Assembly (NCBI GenBank): GCA_000632805.1
Contig: CP007444.1
Location: 4,266,772 to 4,330,771, forward strand
Length of the DNA: 64,000 nucleotides
Source of the DNA: Dyella jiangningensis
GTDB lineage: Bacteria > Pseudomonadota > Gammaproteobacteria > Xanthomonadales > Rhodanobacteraceae
Reading direction: 5' to 3'
Part shown: positions 19,125 to 28,950 of the stretch, one piece after another
Layout of the letters: each line of letters begins with the position of its first letter
How positions within the stretch are numbered: the stretch's first letter is position 1
Program-made: the position numbers and the translations under genes
Notes under the pieces: generated by a model
Databases searched by the model: none
Told to the model about the DNA's origin: nothing
What the model saw: the letters and a program-made list of their open reading frames with translations, nothing else

Positions 19125-19820
19125 TCATCGGCACCAGCCGCCGAACCCGTGGCCGTCCTGCATGTGGAAATGCGTGCGGTGCGCCGCGTTGTAGTCAGGC
19201 CCCAACACGATGCCGAAGTAGCGACAGCCCCGGGCTTCCAGCCGATGAAGAAACACCCCGGGCTGTCCACGCTGCCAGTCGCTGCCGACGCTGATCACAT
19301 GTCCGTCGCCCAACTGGAATGCCGTGACATCGATCGCTTCCGCGGTGGCGTGCGAACTCAGCGCGGCGTCCTGCTCGCCATACACGTTGCGACATGCATA
19401 GCTGCCGACGTGATCGATCCTGCGCACGGGCTGGCCGAACAACTGTTCAGCGACTGGCTGCAGCACGTGCCGGTCCAGCAACACCAGTGACGCGGCCAAG
19501 GGACAGCTCACCGTCGTTGCGCGGATCAGTTGCGCAACACCGGTGCCACTCAATTGCACCGCGCCGTGCCAGCCGCAACCGTCGCGCCCAGCGCGGTCGG
19601 GCACCGGTGTGAACCGCGCACCGCCCTGCGTGAGCGCGGCGCGACAACGCGCGGTGTCCTCCCCCAGGCGATGCAGCTTGTAGCTAACGAACACGTCGGG
19701 TTCGGCACGCAGGTCCAGCGGGGCCCAGGGGTTGAAGCGATCGGGGGGACGCCAGCCGCTTGCCCAAAGGCCCACCAGCACGGCGATGACGACCAGCAAA
19801 AGGAGCAGCGTGACGCGCAT
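19125..19820 (-). CDS. Extensin-like C-terminal domain protein
   Basis: The product is 231 residues with one N-terminal membrane anchor (about residues 3-22). A periplasmic domain of the bacterial extensin-like family follows. It includes GCGWHGAVQLS near residue 83, SYACRN, SSHATAEAIDVTAF near residue 160, and THFHMQDGHGFGGWCR at the end. The His and Asp arrangement resembles the D-Ala-D-Ala dipeptidase/VanY zinc-peptidase fold, so a role on peptidoglycan is plausible but unproven. Four conserved cysteines may form disulfides. It lies 53 bases downstream of the DUF763 gene in the same direction. Confidence 0.85.
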   Translation of the reverse strand: MRVTLLLLLVVIAVLVGLWASGWRPPDRFNPWAPLDLRAEPDVFVSYKLHRLGEDTARCRAALTQGGARFTPVPDRAGRDGCGWHGAVQLSGTGVAQLIRATTVSCPLAASLVLLDRHVLQPVAEQLFGQPVRRIDHVGSYACRNVYGEQDAALSSHATAEAIDVTAFQLGDGHVISVGSDWQRGQPGVFLHRLEARGCRYFGIVLGPDYNAAHRTHFHMQDGHGFGGWCR

Positions 19821-19873
19821 GCGGCGACGCTAGCCGCCGATCCGTCACGACACGGTGTGCGGTGTGTCGCGCG

Positions 19874-21148
19874 TCAAGGTCGTGCCCGCTTCCTGGGCGT
19901 GGGGACTGCCTGTGGTTCCGGTTCCCAACCGAACACACTGCGGCCGCCGTAGCTGTGGGAGAGGCGGCGCTCCTCAGCTATCAGCTCGGGTACCGAAGGT
20001 CCGCGTGCGTCGCGCTCCAGTCGACGCGACTGCTCGTCCAGCCGCCGCAACGCACTCATGCGTTCGTCGTTGCCGAGCTTGGACTGCGTGATCGCGGTCT
20101 TCAGCACGTCGATGGTGTGGTCGTACACACGCGTGGGCACCGGGAACGGATGGCGATCCTTGCCACCGTGCGCCATCGAGAACCGTGCGGGATCGGTAAA
20201 GCGGCACGGCGCGCCATGCAGTACTTCGGCCACCATGGCGAGGGCGCGCACCGTCCTGGCGCCTACGCCTAGCACCTGCAGCAGTTCGGTGAAATCCTTC
20301 GGACCGTTTTCCGCGGCGGCAGCCAGGTTGCCGTGCAGCCGGCGCGTGACGACGTCGCTTGCACGCACGTCGTGATGGTCGGGCAGCATCAAATGCGGCA
20401 ACAACCCCAGCTGCAAGGGTGCCTCGCGGTGAACACGATCGCCTTCGATCTGCTGCAGCTCGCGAAGAATGCGGTCCGGCCCCAGCGTGTGCAGCAGTTC
20501 CAGCTGCGCGTCTCGCGAATCGCGCGCGCGGCGGTCGGCGAGATTGATGATGCGGCCTTGGCCAGGCCCATCCACTGCGGCGTGCGGGTCGTCGAGGAAA
20601 CCCTGCAGTCCCTCCGACAACCAGTGATAGCGCCGGGCCTGGCGTCGCTCGCCGTTCATGCCTTGCTGGATGACGACCCAGCGGCCTTCGTCGCTGACCA
20701 CGAAACCATGTAGATAGAGATCGAAACCGTCCTGGACGGCTGCGCTGTCCACCTTGGCGACCATCCGGCTCGCCCGCGCCAGCGCGGCGCCATCAAAACC
20801 CACCCGCTCGCCGATGTGGACAAGTTCCGTGGGCGTCGCGCGCGAATGCTTGCCCCTGCCGCCACACACGTGAATGCCCAGCTCGCCGGACATCGGCGCA
20901 AGGCCACGCTTGAGTGCGCCGATGACGCTGGTGGTGATGCCGGACGAGTGCCAGTCCATTCCCATCACGGCGCCGAAGCACTGAAACCAGAACGGGTGCG
21001 CCAGTCGCCGCAAGAGTTCGTCGCGACCGTATTCGCGCACGATCGCTTCGGCCATCAAGGCGCCCAGTTTCGTCATCCGATCGGCCAGCCAACGCGGCAC
21101 GCTGCCGCCGTGCAGCGGCAGGTCGGCGCTTCCGGATCGTCGACTCAT
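19874..21148 (-). CDS. DUF763 protein with helix-hairpin-helix-like motif
   Basis: The product is 424 residues and matches DUF763 from the start (SADLPLHGGSVPRWL). Conserved segments are the GCFGAVMGMDWHSSG-like region near residue 65 (here FQCFGAVMGMDWHSSGITT), HVCGGRGKHSRATP near 100, and a helix-hairpin-helix-like LLQVLGVGARTVRALA near residue 295. The family has no assigned function; the hairpin motif hints at nucleic acid binding. ATG at 21148 is chosen because the conserved region begins four residues later. The gene probably shares a transcript with the extensin-like gene. It has a divergent 227-base gap to the alcohol dehydrogenase. Confidence 0.88.
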   Translation of the reverse strand: MSRRSGSADLPLHGGSVPRWLADRMTKLGALMAEAIVREYGRDELLRRLAHPFWFQCFGAVMGMDWHSSGITTSVIGALKRGLAPMSGELGIHVCGGRGKHSRATPTELVHIGERVGFDGAALARASRMVAKVDSAAVQDGFDLYLHGFVVSDEGRWVVIQQGMNGERRQARRYHWLSEGLQGFLDDPHAAVDGPGQGRIINLADRRARDSRDAQLELLHTLGPDRILRELQQIEGDRVHREAPLQLGLLPHLMLPDHHDVRASDVVTRRLHGNLAAAAENGPKDFTELLQVLGVGARTVRALAMVAEVLHGAPCRFTDPARFSMAHGGKDRHPFPVPTRVYDHTIDVLKTAITQSKLGNDERMSALRRLDEQSRRLERDARGPSVPELIAEERRLSHSYGGRSVFGWEPEPQAVPTPRKRARP

Positions 21149-21375
21149 GCGTCGGGCACTCCCATCTATGCGTACGGCTCGAGAATTGATTATCGCAAAG
21201 CCGCGTCTCGCGCTATGCGACGACTGCCGCGCTCGCGTTGGTTCACCCACTGGCGATGCAGGTTTGCCACGCGAGGTACGTGCACGTCGCTAGCGTCTGC
21301 AGCTTCCCGTCGTCCGCTGCCGTGCACGCTCCGGTTAGCTGGCGGCCTTCCGCTCGCCAACGCCAGGAGAAGCCC

Positions 21376-22512
21376 ATGAAAGCTGTCGTCTACCGAGGTC
21401 CGCGCGACGTGCGCGTCGTCGATGTTCCTGATGCACGCATCGAAAAGCCCACCGATGTGCTGGTGCGCGTCACCACCACCAACATCTGCGGTTCGGACCT
21501 GCACATGTATGACGGTCGCACCGAGGTAAAACCGGGACAGGTACTCGGCCACGAGAACATGGGCGAAGTCATCGAGGTCGGCAACGCGGTGCAGCGCGTC
21601 AAGGTCGGCGACCTCGTATGCCTGCCGTTCAACGTGTCCTGCGGCTTCTGCGAGAACTGCGAGCGCGGCCTGACCGGTTTCTGCCTCACGGTAAACCCCG
21701 GCAAGGCGGGCGGTGCTTATGGCTATTCCGGCATGGGGCCATACAGCGGCGGCCAGGCCGAACTTCTGCGTGTGCCGTTTGGCGACTTCAACTGCCTGGT
21801 ACTGCCCGACGAGGCACGCGAGCAACAGAACGACTACGTGATGCTGTCGGATATCTTCCCGACCGGCTACCACGCGACCGAACTGGCGGGCGTGCTGCCG
21901 GGCGAGACCGTCGTGATCTACGGCGCCGGCCCCGTCGGCCTGCTGGCGACCCTATCGGCGTTCGTCCGTGGCGCGAGTCGTGTGTTTGTCGTCGACACGC
22001 ACAAGGATCGCCTCGCCATCGCAGAGAAGCTCGGCGCCATTCCCATCGACGACACCGGCAATGAAGGCGCGAAGGAAGTGGTGGAGCGAACCGGCGGCGG
22101 CGCCGATCGTGGTTGCGAGTGCGTCGGCTACCAATGCTTCCACGGTGAAGGCCACGAAGTGCCCAACCTCACCATGAACAATCTGGTCCAGGCGGTGAAG
22201 GCCACCGGCAGTATCGGCGTGGTCGGCGTATTCATGCCGAAGGATCCGGGTGGCGCGGATGACCTTGCCAAGAAGGGGCAGATCGCTTTCGACATGGGCC
22301 AGTTCTTCACCAAGGGCCAACGCATGGGCACCGGCCAGTGCAACGTGAAGGCGTACAACCGGCGCCTGTGCCGCTTGATCGAAGCAGGCAAAGCCAAGCC
22401 TTCGATCATCGTCTCGCACGAACTGCCGCTGGAAGAAGCGGCCGACGGCTATCGCCACTTCGACGCGCGTGAAGACGGCTGGACCAAGGTGGTGCTCAAG
22501 CCCGGTTCGTGA
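21376..22512 (+). CDS. Zinc-dependent alcohol/formaldehyde dehydrogenase
   Basis: The 378-residue medium-chain dehydrogenase has the catalytic zinc ligands in NICGSDLHMYD (Cys near residue 39) and GHENMGEV. The structural zinc cluster is CGFCENCERGLTGFC, and the NAD site is VIYGAGPVGLLA near residue 181. An insert around residue 115 and the motif GECVGYQ-like (here CECVGYQCFHGEGHE) place it with glutathione-independent formaldehyde dehydrogenase (Pseudomonas FdhA type), though that substrate is an inference. The start is fixed by CAGGAGAAG just upstream. It is followed 50 bases later by the convergent MFS gene and appears monocistronic. Confidence 0.88.
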   Translation: MKAVVYRGPRDVRVVDVPDARIEKPTDVLVRVTTTNICGSDLHMYDGRTEVKPGQVLGHENMGEVIEVGNAVQRVKVGDLVCLPFNVSCGFCENCERGLTGFCLTVNPGKAGGAYGYSGMGPYSGGQAELLRVPFGDFNCLVLPDEAREQQNDYVMLSDIFPTGYHATELAGVLPGETVVIYGAGPVGLLATLSAFVRGASRVFVVDTHKDRLAIAEKLGAIPIDDTGNEGAKEVVERTGGGADRGCECVGYQCFHGEGHEVPNLTMNNLVQAVKATGSIGVVGVFMPKDPGGADDLAKKGQIAFDMGQFFTKGQRMGTGQCNVKAYNRRLCRLIEAGKAKPSIIVSHELPLEEAADGYRHFDAREDGWTKVVLKPGS

Positions 22513-22561
22513 CGAGACTGAGGATGGACTCATGCGCCACATGGGCGCATGAGTCCATGTG

Positions 22562-23893
22562 TCATTCGCGCAGCGCCAGCGCGCGATTGACGCGAAGCGC
22601 AAGCAACGTGCACAGCACGCCGGACAGCAGATACGCACTTACCGCCACCAGGCCGAAGCGCATCGACAAGCCCAGCGCGACCAGCGGCGCGAATGCCGCG
22701 CCGATCAACCAGGCGAAATCGGTGGTGAAGGCCGCGCCGGTATAGCGCAGGTGCATCTCGAAGTTGGACGTCACGCTACCGGCAGCTTGACCATAAGAGA
22801 GGCCCAGCCCACCGAAGCCGAGGATGATGAAAGCGTCCTGCCCCCACTTGCCGCCACCGAGCAGCCACGGCGTGATCAACGCGAAGATGGCGATCAGCGC
22901 GGCCATCGTGCCCAGCGTCGTGCGGCGACCGACGCGATCGGCCAGCAGGCCGGAGATGATCATGCCGAGGATGCACGCGAACGCGCCGATGATCTCGGCG
23001 ATCAGCACCGAATTCACGGGCTGCATCGAGCCCAGCACGATCCACGACAGCGGGAAGATCGTCACCAGGTGGAACAACGCGTAGCTGGCCAGCGCGGCGA
23101 ATGCACCGATGAAGATGTTGTAGCCCTGCGTGCGCAGGATGGTCAGGCTGCCGACGGGTTCCAGTTCGCGCTCTTCCATGGCGACCGTGTATTCCTCGGT
23201 CACGACCAGGCGCAGGCGTGCGAACAGCGCCACCACGTTGATGGCGAAGGCGACAAAGAACGGATAGCGCCAGCCCCAATCGATGAAGTCTTCGTCGGAC
23301 AGGCTTTCATGCAGGAACAGGAACAACGCGCCCGCCACGAGGAAGCCGATCGGCGCAGAGAGTTGTCCGAGCATGGCGTACCAGCCGCGCTTGTCCGGCG
23401 GCGCATTCAACGCCAGCAGCGAAGGCAACCCGTCCCATGAACCGCCCAGCGCAATGCCCTGCAGGATACGGAACAGCACGAGCAGTCCGATCGCCCAGTC
23501 GCCGATCTGCCGATAACTCGGCAGGAACGCCATGCCCGCGGTGGCGCTGCCCAGCAGGAACAGCGCGATGGTGAGCTTGGTGCCGCGGCTCCAACGCCGC
23601 TGGAAATCCATGAACAGCGCGGTGCCGAATGGGCGCGCGATGAAGGCCAGTGAAAAGACCGTGAAGGCATACAGCATGCCGTGCAGCGTATCGGCGAAAG
23701 GAAACAGCACCTGCGGGAACACCAGTGCGCAAGAAATACCGAACACGAAAAAGTCGAAGTGTTCGGACGTGCGACCGATGATCACGCCGACGGCGATCTC
23801 TCCCGGCGCCACCCTGGCGTGCGCATGCAGACGGCCGATGTGCTCCGCCGAGTGTTCCGGTGCGCCGCCATGTTCGGGATAGGTGCTTGACAT
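22562..23893 (-). CDS. MFS transporter, metabolite:H+ symporter (MHS) type
   Basis: The product is 443 residues with twelve membrane helices and a hydrophilic N-terminus of about 30 residues. MHS features are GRTSEHFDFFVFG near residue 38, FIARPFGTALF near the loop 2-3 motif, and LFRILQGIALGGSWDG in the fifth segment; the loop 8-9 counterpart is LADRVGRRTTLG. MHS members import small organic acids, betaine, shikimate or citrate with protons. The start at 23893 is chosen over 23992 because the extra stretch has no membrane or conserved character. It is divergent from the cyo operon with a shared 153-base control region. Confidence 0.86.
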   Translation of the reverse strand: MSSTYPEHGGAPEHSAEHIGRLHAHARVAPGEIAVGVIIGRTSEHFDFFVFGISCALVFPQVLFPFADTLHGMLYAFTVFSLAFIARPFGTALFMDFQRRWSRGTKLTIALFLLGSATAGMAFLPSYRQIGDWAIGLLVLFRILQGIALGGSWDGLPSLLALNAPPDKRGWYAMLGQLSAPIGFLVAGALFLFLHESLSDEDFIDWGWRYPFFVAFAINVVALFARLRLVVTEEYTVAMEERELEPVGSLTILRTQGYNIFIGAFAALASYALFHLVTIFPLSWIVLGSMQPVNSVLIAEIIGAFACILGMIISGLLADRVGRRTTLGTMAALIAIFALITPWLLGGGKWGQDAFIILGFGGLGLSYGQAAGSVTSNFEMHLRYTGAAFTTDFAWLIGAAFAPLVALGLSMRFGLVAVSAYLLSGVLCTLLALRVNRALALRE

Positions 23894-24046
23894 AGTCGTT
23901 ACTCGGGAAGGGGGAGGATGTCCCGGCCAACTGCATGGCGCCGCCACGCCTTGGCTGCGACAGAACGATGTGGACGCGCTTCTGTCCGGCACTGATCGGC
24001 GGACCGTTCAACGACACCCATAACATCGGTTGGGCCGGTGACGTCT

Positions 24047-24994
24047 ATGAAGGCTTTGCGTGGATTGCTGCTGCTCATCGTCGCCCTGCCGCTTGTGGGG
24101 TGCCAATCGGTGTTGATGTCGCCCTCGGGCGACCTGGCCCGGCAGCAACGGGACCTCATCATCACTTCAACCGTGTTGATGCTGCTCATCATCGTTCCCG
24201 TGATCGCGCTGACGCTGTTGTTTGCCTGGCATTTCCGCGCATCCAACAAGAAGGCCACCTACGATCCCGACTGGGATCACTCGACCATCCTTGAACTGCT
24301 GATCTGGTCGGCGCCGCTCCTGATCATCATCGCGCTCGGTGCGATCACCTGGGTCAGCACGCACAAGCTCGATCCGTATCGTCCGCTCGACCAGCTTGCA
24401 CCCGGTCGTCCCGTCCCTGCCAATGCGCGACCGTTGACCGTGTACGTGGTGGCGCTCGACTGGAAGTGGCTGTTCATATACCCCGAGCAGGGCATTGCCA
24501 CCGTGAACGAACTGGCCGCGCCGGTCGATCGGCCGATCAACTTCAAGATTACGGCGTCGACGGTGATGAACTCGTTCTTCATTCCCGCGCTCGCCGGGCA
24601 GATCTACGCGATGCCCGGCATGGAGACCACGCTCCAGGCGGTCATCAACCATCCAGGCGAGTTCGAGGGGTTCTCGGCGAACTACAGTGGACTGGGTTTC
24701 TCCGGCATGCGCTTCGCCTTCCATGGCATGAGCGATGGCGAGTTCACGCAATGGGTCGATCGCGCCAAGGGGGCCGGCGGCGACCTGAGCCGTGAGGTGT
24801 ACGTGAAGCTTGCCCAGCCCAGCCGCTACGAGCCCGTGCATACCTACGCGACGGTGGCGCCCGGCCTTTACCAGGCCATCCTCACGCAATGCGTGGACCC
24901 TGCCAGCCGCGCGTGCCTGAGCAATACGCACCCGGCAGGTGACACGCGCGCCGGCGACATGGACGGCATGTCGATGTCTTCCCGTACCGACTGA
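24047..24994 (+). CDS. cyoA: Cytochrome o (bo3-type) ubiquinol oxidase subunit II
   Basis: The 315-residue lipoprotein has a signal peptide ending in the lipobox LVGC near residue 17, two membrane helices (about 40-62 and 85-105) and a cupredoxin-like periplasmic domain with DWKWLFIYPEQGIATVNEL. The CuA ligands of cytochrome c oxidases are missing, as in quinol oxidases. The C-terminus is shorter in the variable region than E. coli CyoA. It is the first gene of cyoABCD-SURF1. ATG at 24047 is preferred to GTG at 24038 because it begins the signal peptide directly. Confidence 0.95.
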   Translation: MKALRGLLLLIVALPLVGCQSVLMSPSGDLARQQRDLIITSTVLMLLIIVPVIALTLLFAWHFRASNKKATYDPDWDHSTILELLIWSAPLLIIIALGAITWVSTHKLDPYRPLDQLAPGRPVPANARPLTVYVVALDWKWLFIYPEQGIATVNELAAPVDRPINFKITASTVMNSFFIPALAGQIYAMPGMETTLQAVINHPGEFEGFSANYSGLGFSGMRFAFHGMSDGEFTQWVDRAKGAGGDLSREVYVKLAQPSRYEPVHTYATVAPGLYQAILTQCVDPASRACLSNTHPAGDTRAGDMDGMSMSSRTD

Positions 24995-25009
24995 TCCTGC
25001 GGTGATCCC

Positions 25010-27004
25010 ATGCCCGACCTGACCAAACTGCTGTTCGGCCGACTGACGCTCGAATCGCTGCCTTTCCACGAGCCCATCCTGATCGGCACGTTTGCCGTGG
25101 TCGCGCTCGGCGGCATCGCGCTGCTGGGCGCGATCACCTATTACCGGCTGTGGGGCTACCTCTGGCGCGAGTGGTTCACCAGCATCGACCACAAGAAGAT
25201 CGGGATCATGTACATGATACTCGGCTTCGTGATGCTGCTGCGCGGCTTCTCCGATGCGATCATGATGCGCGCGCAGCAGGCCATCGCCTTCGGCGACAAC
25301 ATGGGTTACCTGCCGCCGGAGCACTACGACCAGATCTTCACCGCGCACGGCGTGATCATGATCTTCTTCGTAGCCATGCCGATGGTGACCGGCCTGATGA
25401 ACTTCGTGATGCCGCTGCAGATCGGCGCGCGCGACGTGGCATTTCCGTTCCTCAACAATTTCAGCTTCTGGATGACCGTGGCCGGCGCGCTGCTGGTGAT
25501 GGCCTCGCTGTTCATCGGCGAATTCGCCCGCACGGGCTGGCTGGCTTACCCGCCGCTATCGGACATAACCTCCAGCCCCGATGCCGGCGTCGACTACTAC
25601 ATATGGGCGCTGCAGATTGCGGGTGTAGGCACCTTGTTATCGGGCATCAATCTGCTGGTGACCATCGTGAAGATGCGCGCACCCGGCATGACCATGATGA
25701 AGATGCCGGTGTTCACCTGGACCGCGCTGTGCACCAACGTGCTGATCGTGGCGGCGTTTCCCGTGCTTACCGCCGTGCTCGCGATGCTGGCGATGGACCG
25801 CTACGTCGGCACCAACTTCTTCACCACGACATCGGGCGGCAACGCCATGATGTACATAAACTTCATCTGGATCTGGGGCCATCCTGAGGTCTACATCCTG
25901 GTGCTGCCGGCCTTCGGCATCTACTCCGAAGTGACCGCCACCTTCTGCCGCAAACCGCTGTTCGGTTACGCCTCGATGGTCTATGCCACGGTGGTGATCA
26001 CCGTGCTGTCGTACCTGGTGTGGCTGCATCACTTCTTCACCATGGGCTCGGGCGCCAGCGTCAACTCGTTCTTCGGCATCACCACGATGATCATCTCCAT
26101 TCCGACCGGAGCGAAGATCTTCAACTGGCTGTTCACCATGTATCGCGGCCGCGTGGAGTTCGAGATACCGATGATGTGGACGGTGGCCTTCATGGTCACC
26201 TTCGTCATCGGCGGCATGACGGGCGTGCTGCTCGCAGTGCCCCCGGCGGATTTCTCGCTGCACAACAGCCTGTTCCTGGTGGCGCACTTCCACAACGTGA
26301 TCATCGGCGGCGTGCTGTTCGGCCTGTTCGCCGGCATCAACTACTGGTTCCCCAAGGCGTTCGGCTTCCGCCTGGATCGCTTCTGGGGCAAGTGCTCGTT
26401 CTGGTTCTGGTTGATCGGCTTCTATTTCGCCTTCATGCCGTTGTACGTGATGGGCTTGATGGGCGTGACGCGCCGCCTCAATCACTTCGACGATCCGTCG
26501 CTGCGCATCTGGACATACCTCGCGGCGTTCGGCGCCTTCCTCATCCTGCTCGGCATCGGCTGCACCATCATGCAGTTCTACGTGAGCTTCCGGCGCCGCG
26601 TGGAGCTGCGCGACGTCACCGGCGATCCCTGGCACGGCCGCACGCTGGAGTGGTCGACCTCGTCGCCGCCGCCACCTTACAACTTCGCGTTCACGCCGCG
26701 CATCCACGACCACGATGCGTGGTGGATGATGAAGAAATACAAGTACGAGCGGCCGCTCGAGGGCTTCCTGCCAATCCACATGCCACACAACACCGGCACG
26801 GGCTTCATCCTCGGCGCGCTGAGCTTCGTCTTCGGCTTCGCGATGATCTGGTACATGTGGTTGCTGGCGGCGGTGTCGTTCCTGGCGATCATCGTCGTGG
26901 CGATCACGCACACCTTCAACTATCACCGCGACTACTACCTGTCGGCCGATGAGGTGCGACGCGTCGAACAGTCCCGCACGGAGCTACTGGCCAGCCATGT
27001 CTGA
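25010..27004 (+). CDS. cyoB: Cytochrome o ubiquinol oxidase subunit I
   Basis: The 664-residue protein is the catalytic subunit, with about fifteen membrane helices. Visible active residues are the quinol-site Arg and Asp in [12 protein letters not shown] near residue 77, D-channel residues in [12 protein letters not shown], the cross-linked His-Tyr in [12 protein letters not shown] near 290, the CuB pair in WLHHFFTMG near 340, and the haem ligands in VAHFHNV near 425. It reduces oxygen at the haem-copper centre and pumps protons. It overlaps cyoC by eight bases. Length matches E. coli CyoB (663). Confidence 0.98.
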   Translation: MPDLTKLLFGRLTLESLPFHEPILIGTFAVVALGGIALLGAITYYRLWGYLWREWFTSIDHKKIGIMYMILGFVMLLRGFSDAIMMRAQQAIAFGDNMGYLPPEHYDQIFTAHGVIMIFFVAMPMVTGLMNFVMPLQIGARDVAFPFLNNFSFWMTVAGALLVMASLFIGEFARTGWLAYPPLSDITSSPDAGVDYYIWALQIAGVGTLLSGINLLVTIVKMRAPGMTMMKMPVFTWTALCTNVLIVAAFPVLTAVLAMLAMDRYVGTNFFTTTSGGNAMMYINFIWIWGHPEVYILVLPAFGIYSEVTATFCRKPLFGYASMVYATVVITVLSYLVWLHHFFTMGSGASVNSFFGITTMIISIPTGAKIFNWLFTMYRGRVEFEIPMMWTVAFMVTFVIGGMTGVLLAVPPADFSLHNSLFLVAHFHNVIIGGVLFGLFAGINYWFPKAFGFRLDRFWGKCSFWFWLIGFYFAFMPLYVMGLMGVTRRLNHFDDPSLRIWTYLAAFGAFLILLGIGCTIMQFYVSFRRRVELRDVTGDPWHGRTLEWSTSSPPPPYNFAFTPRIHDHDAWWMMKKYKYERPLEGFLPIHMPHNTGTGFILGALSFVFGFAMIWYMWLLAAVSFLAIIVVAITHTFNYHRDYYLSADEVRRVEQSRTELLASHV

Positions 27005-27635
27005 CATGTCCTCCACGATGACGCCCGGCAGCGGGCCGACCGAGAAGCTGCTGTTCCACGAGGCGCACGACGTGCACACGGAAAGTGGCACCCTGCTCGG
27101 GTTCTGGGTGTACCTGATGAGCGACTGCCTCATCTTCGCCTGCCTGTTCGCGGCCTATGGCGTGCTGGGGCGGGAGTATGCCGGCGGCCCGACGGGTGCG
27201 GAGGTGCTGGAATTGCCGACGGTGGCGCTCAACACGGCGCTGCTGCTGCTGTCTTCGATTACCTATGGTTTTGCCGTGCTGGAGATGCAACGCGATCGCC
27301 GGAACCCGATGCTGGTCTGGCTGGTGATCACCGGCCTGCTTGGGCTGGGGTTCCTCACGGTGGAGCTGCGCGAGTTCGCGCACCTGATCGCCGAGGGCAA
27401 TGGCCCGCAGCGCAGCGCCTTCCTTACCGCATTCTTCAGCCTGGTGGGCACGCACGGCCTGCACGTCACTTGCGGCATTCTCTGGCTGATCGTGCTGATG
27501 GTGCAGGTGATGAAGAAGGGCCTGATCCAGGCCAACAAGCGCCGGCTGCTGTGCCTGTCGATGTTCTGGCATTTCCTCGACGTCGTGTGGGTGGGTGTCT
27601 TCAGCTTCGTGTACCTGATGGGAGTGTTGCCATGA
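26997..27635 (+). CDS. cyoC: Cytochrome o ubiquinol oxidase subunit III
   Basis: This 212-residue haem-copper oxidase subunit III has five membrane helices, the usual number for CyoC. It carries [10 protein letters not shown] near the N-terminus and the conserved [12 protein letters not shown] near residue 150. Its start lies within the end of cyoB (8-base overlap) and its stop overlaps cyoD in an ATGA junction, so the subunits are made in step. It helps assemble and stabilise subunit I and has no redox cofactor. Confidence 0.95.
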   Translation: MSDMSSTMTPGSGPTEKLLFHEAHDVHTESGTLLGFWVYLMSDCLIFACLFAAYGVLGREYAGGPTGAEVLELPTVALNTALLLLSSITYGFAVLEMQRDRRNPMLVWLVITGLLGLGFLTVELREFAHLIAEGNGPQRSAFLTAFFSLVGTHGLHVTCGILWLIVLMVQVMKKGLIQANKRRLLCLSMFWHFLDVVWVGVFSFVYLMGVLP

Positions 27636-28015
27636 GCGCGCACGACGAACTGCAGCACGCCCACGACGACCACGGTCATGACGACCTGGGCATCCACGCC
27701 ACCTTCAGGGGCTACATGACCGGCTTCGTGCTGGCGGTGATCCTCACCATCATCCCGTTCTGGCTGGTGATGGGCCATGTGATCAAGGATTCGAGCACCG
27801 CGGCGGTGATCATCCTTGGCCTGGCGGCCGTGCAGATCGTGGTGCACATGATCTATTTCCTGCACATGAACTCGAAGTCCGAAGGCGGCTGGAACATGCT
27901 CGCACTCGTGTTCACCATCGTGCTGGTGGTGATCACGCTCAGTGGCTCGATCTGGATCATGTACCACCTCAACCACAACATGATGCCGCTGATGGATACG
28001 TCGAACCTGCCGTAG
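27632..28015 (+). CDS. cyoD: Cytochrome o ubiquinol oxidase subunit IV
   Basis: The product is 127 residues. A histidine-rich cytoplasmic head (HDDHGHDD) is followed by three membrane helices, with the conserved VHMIYFLHMNSKSEGGWN in the loop between the second and third. It assists CuB binding and assembly of subunit I. It overlaps cyoC by four bases and is followed 31 bases later by the SURF1 gene. The protein is a little longer than E. coli CyoD (109) because of the N-terminal extension. Confidence 0.94.
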   Translation: MSAHDELQHAHDDHGHDDLGIHATFRGYMTGFVLAVILTIIPFWLVMGHVIKDSSTAAVIILGLAAVQIVVHMIYFLHMNSKSEGGWNMLALVFTIVLVVITLSGSIWIMYHLNHNMMPLMDTSNLP

Positions 28016-28046
28016 ACTATCGCGCGTTTCCACTGTTGCCTCATCG

Positions 28047-28808
28047 ATGACTGACGATTCGATCCGCCAACCGCGCGGCCCCGTCGCCCTGGGCCTGTTC
28101 GCCCTGCTGGGGCTCGTGCTGTTCGCCACCTTCGTGGTGCTCGGCACGTGGCAGGTGAAGCGCCTCGCCTGGAAGCGCGACCTGATCGCGCGCGTCGACG
28201 CGCGCGTGCATGCAGCGCCCGTTGCGGCGCCCTCGCCGGGTCAATGGCCGGCCGTCACGGCGGAATCGGCCGAGTACCGGCATGTGTCATTGCATGGCCG
28301 CTTCCTGCACGATCGCCAGACCTTGGTGTGGACGGCGACCGATTTCGGCAGCGGCTACTGGGTGATGATGCCGCTGCAGCAGGACGATGGTTCGATCGTG
28401 CTGGTCAACCGTGGCTTCGCACCGGCCGACTGGTGTGGCGCCAAGCGCGCCTGCACTCTGGGCCCCGAGGGTGAGGTGACACTCACCGGCCTGCTGCGCT
28501 TGAGCGAACCATCAGGCCTGCTGCGCAGCAACGATCCCGCGCGCAACAGCTGGTACACGCGCGATGTGGCCGGCATCGCCAAGGCGCGCGGCCTCGATCG
28601 CGCCGCACCGTTCTTCGTCGACGAAGACGCCGCGCCCGGCACGCTCGACCAGGGCAAGCCTTCGTGGCCGCAGGGCGGCCTGACGGTGATCGCGTTTCCC
28701 AACAACCACCTGAGCTACCTGATTACCTGGTACGCGCTGGCACTGCTGGTGCTGGGCGCGGGGATCTATGTGGGCCGCGACGAATACCGCCTGCGCAAGA
28801 AGTCATAG
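28047..28808 (+). CDS. SURF1 family assembly protein
   Basis: The 253-residue protein has the SURF1 layout: a membrane helix at about 15-35, a periplasmic domain with WQVKRLAWKRDLI, SLHGRF and GYWVMMPL(x)n-VNRGFAP near residue 120, and a second helix near residue 230 (YLITWYALALLVLG). SURF1/Shy1 proteins help insert haem into subunit I of haem-copper oxidases. It sits where the haem o synthase gene cyoE is found in E. coli, and no cyoE is present in the window. It ends before a REP-like doublet and is last in the operon. Confidence 0.9.
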   Translation: MTDDSIRQPRGPVALGLFALLGLVLFATFVVLGTWQVKRLAWKRDLIARVDARVHAAPVAAPSPGQWPAVTAESAEYRHVSLHGRFLHDRQTLVWTATDFGSGYWVMMPLQQDDGSIVLVNRGFAPADWCGAKRACTLGPEGEVTLTGLLRLSEPSGLLRSNDPARNSWYTRDVAGIAKARGLDRAAPFFVDEDAAPGTLDQGKPSWPQGGLTVIAFPNNHLSYLITWYALALLVLGAGIYVGRDEYRLRKKS

Positions 28809-28812
28809 CCCA

Positions 28813-28933
28813 TTGTAGGAGCGCACCCAGTGCGCGACCGCAGCGCGTGCACTACCGATGCACTCGATGGTCGCCGTGCCATGCACCATGCAGGTGGTGG
28901 CTGGTTGATCGCGCACTGGGTGCGCTCCTACAA
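28813..28933. repeat. Dispersed inverted repeat (REP-doublet-like), copy D
   Basis: The left arm (28813-28841) and right arm (28907-28933) face each other around a 65-base centre, with the core GCGCACCCAGTGCGC in each. It sits in the convergent gap between the SURF1 gene and the DUF2501 gene, four bases after the SURF1 stop, and may mark the end of the cyo transcript. Confidence 0.85.
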
Positions 28934-28950
28934 AAGAGACGCGATGCGCG

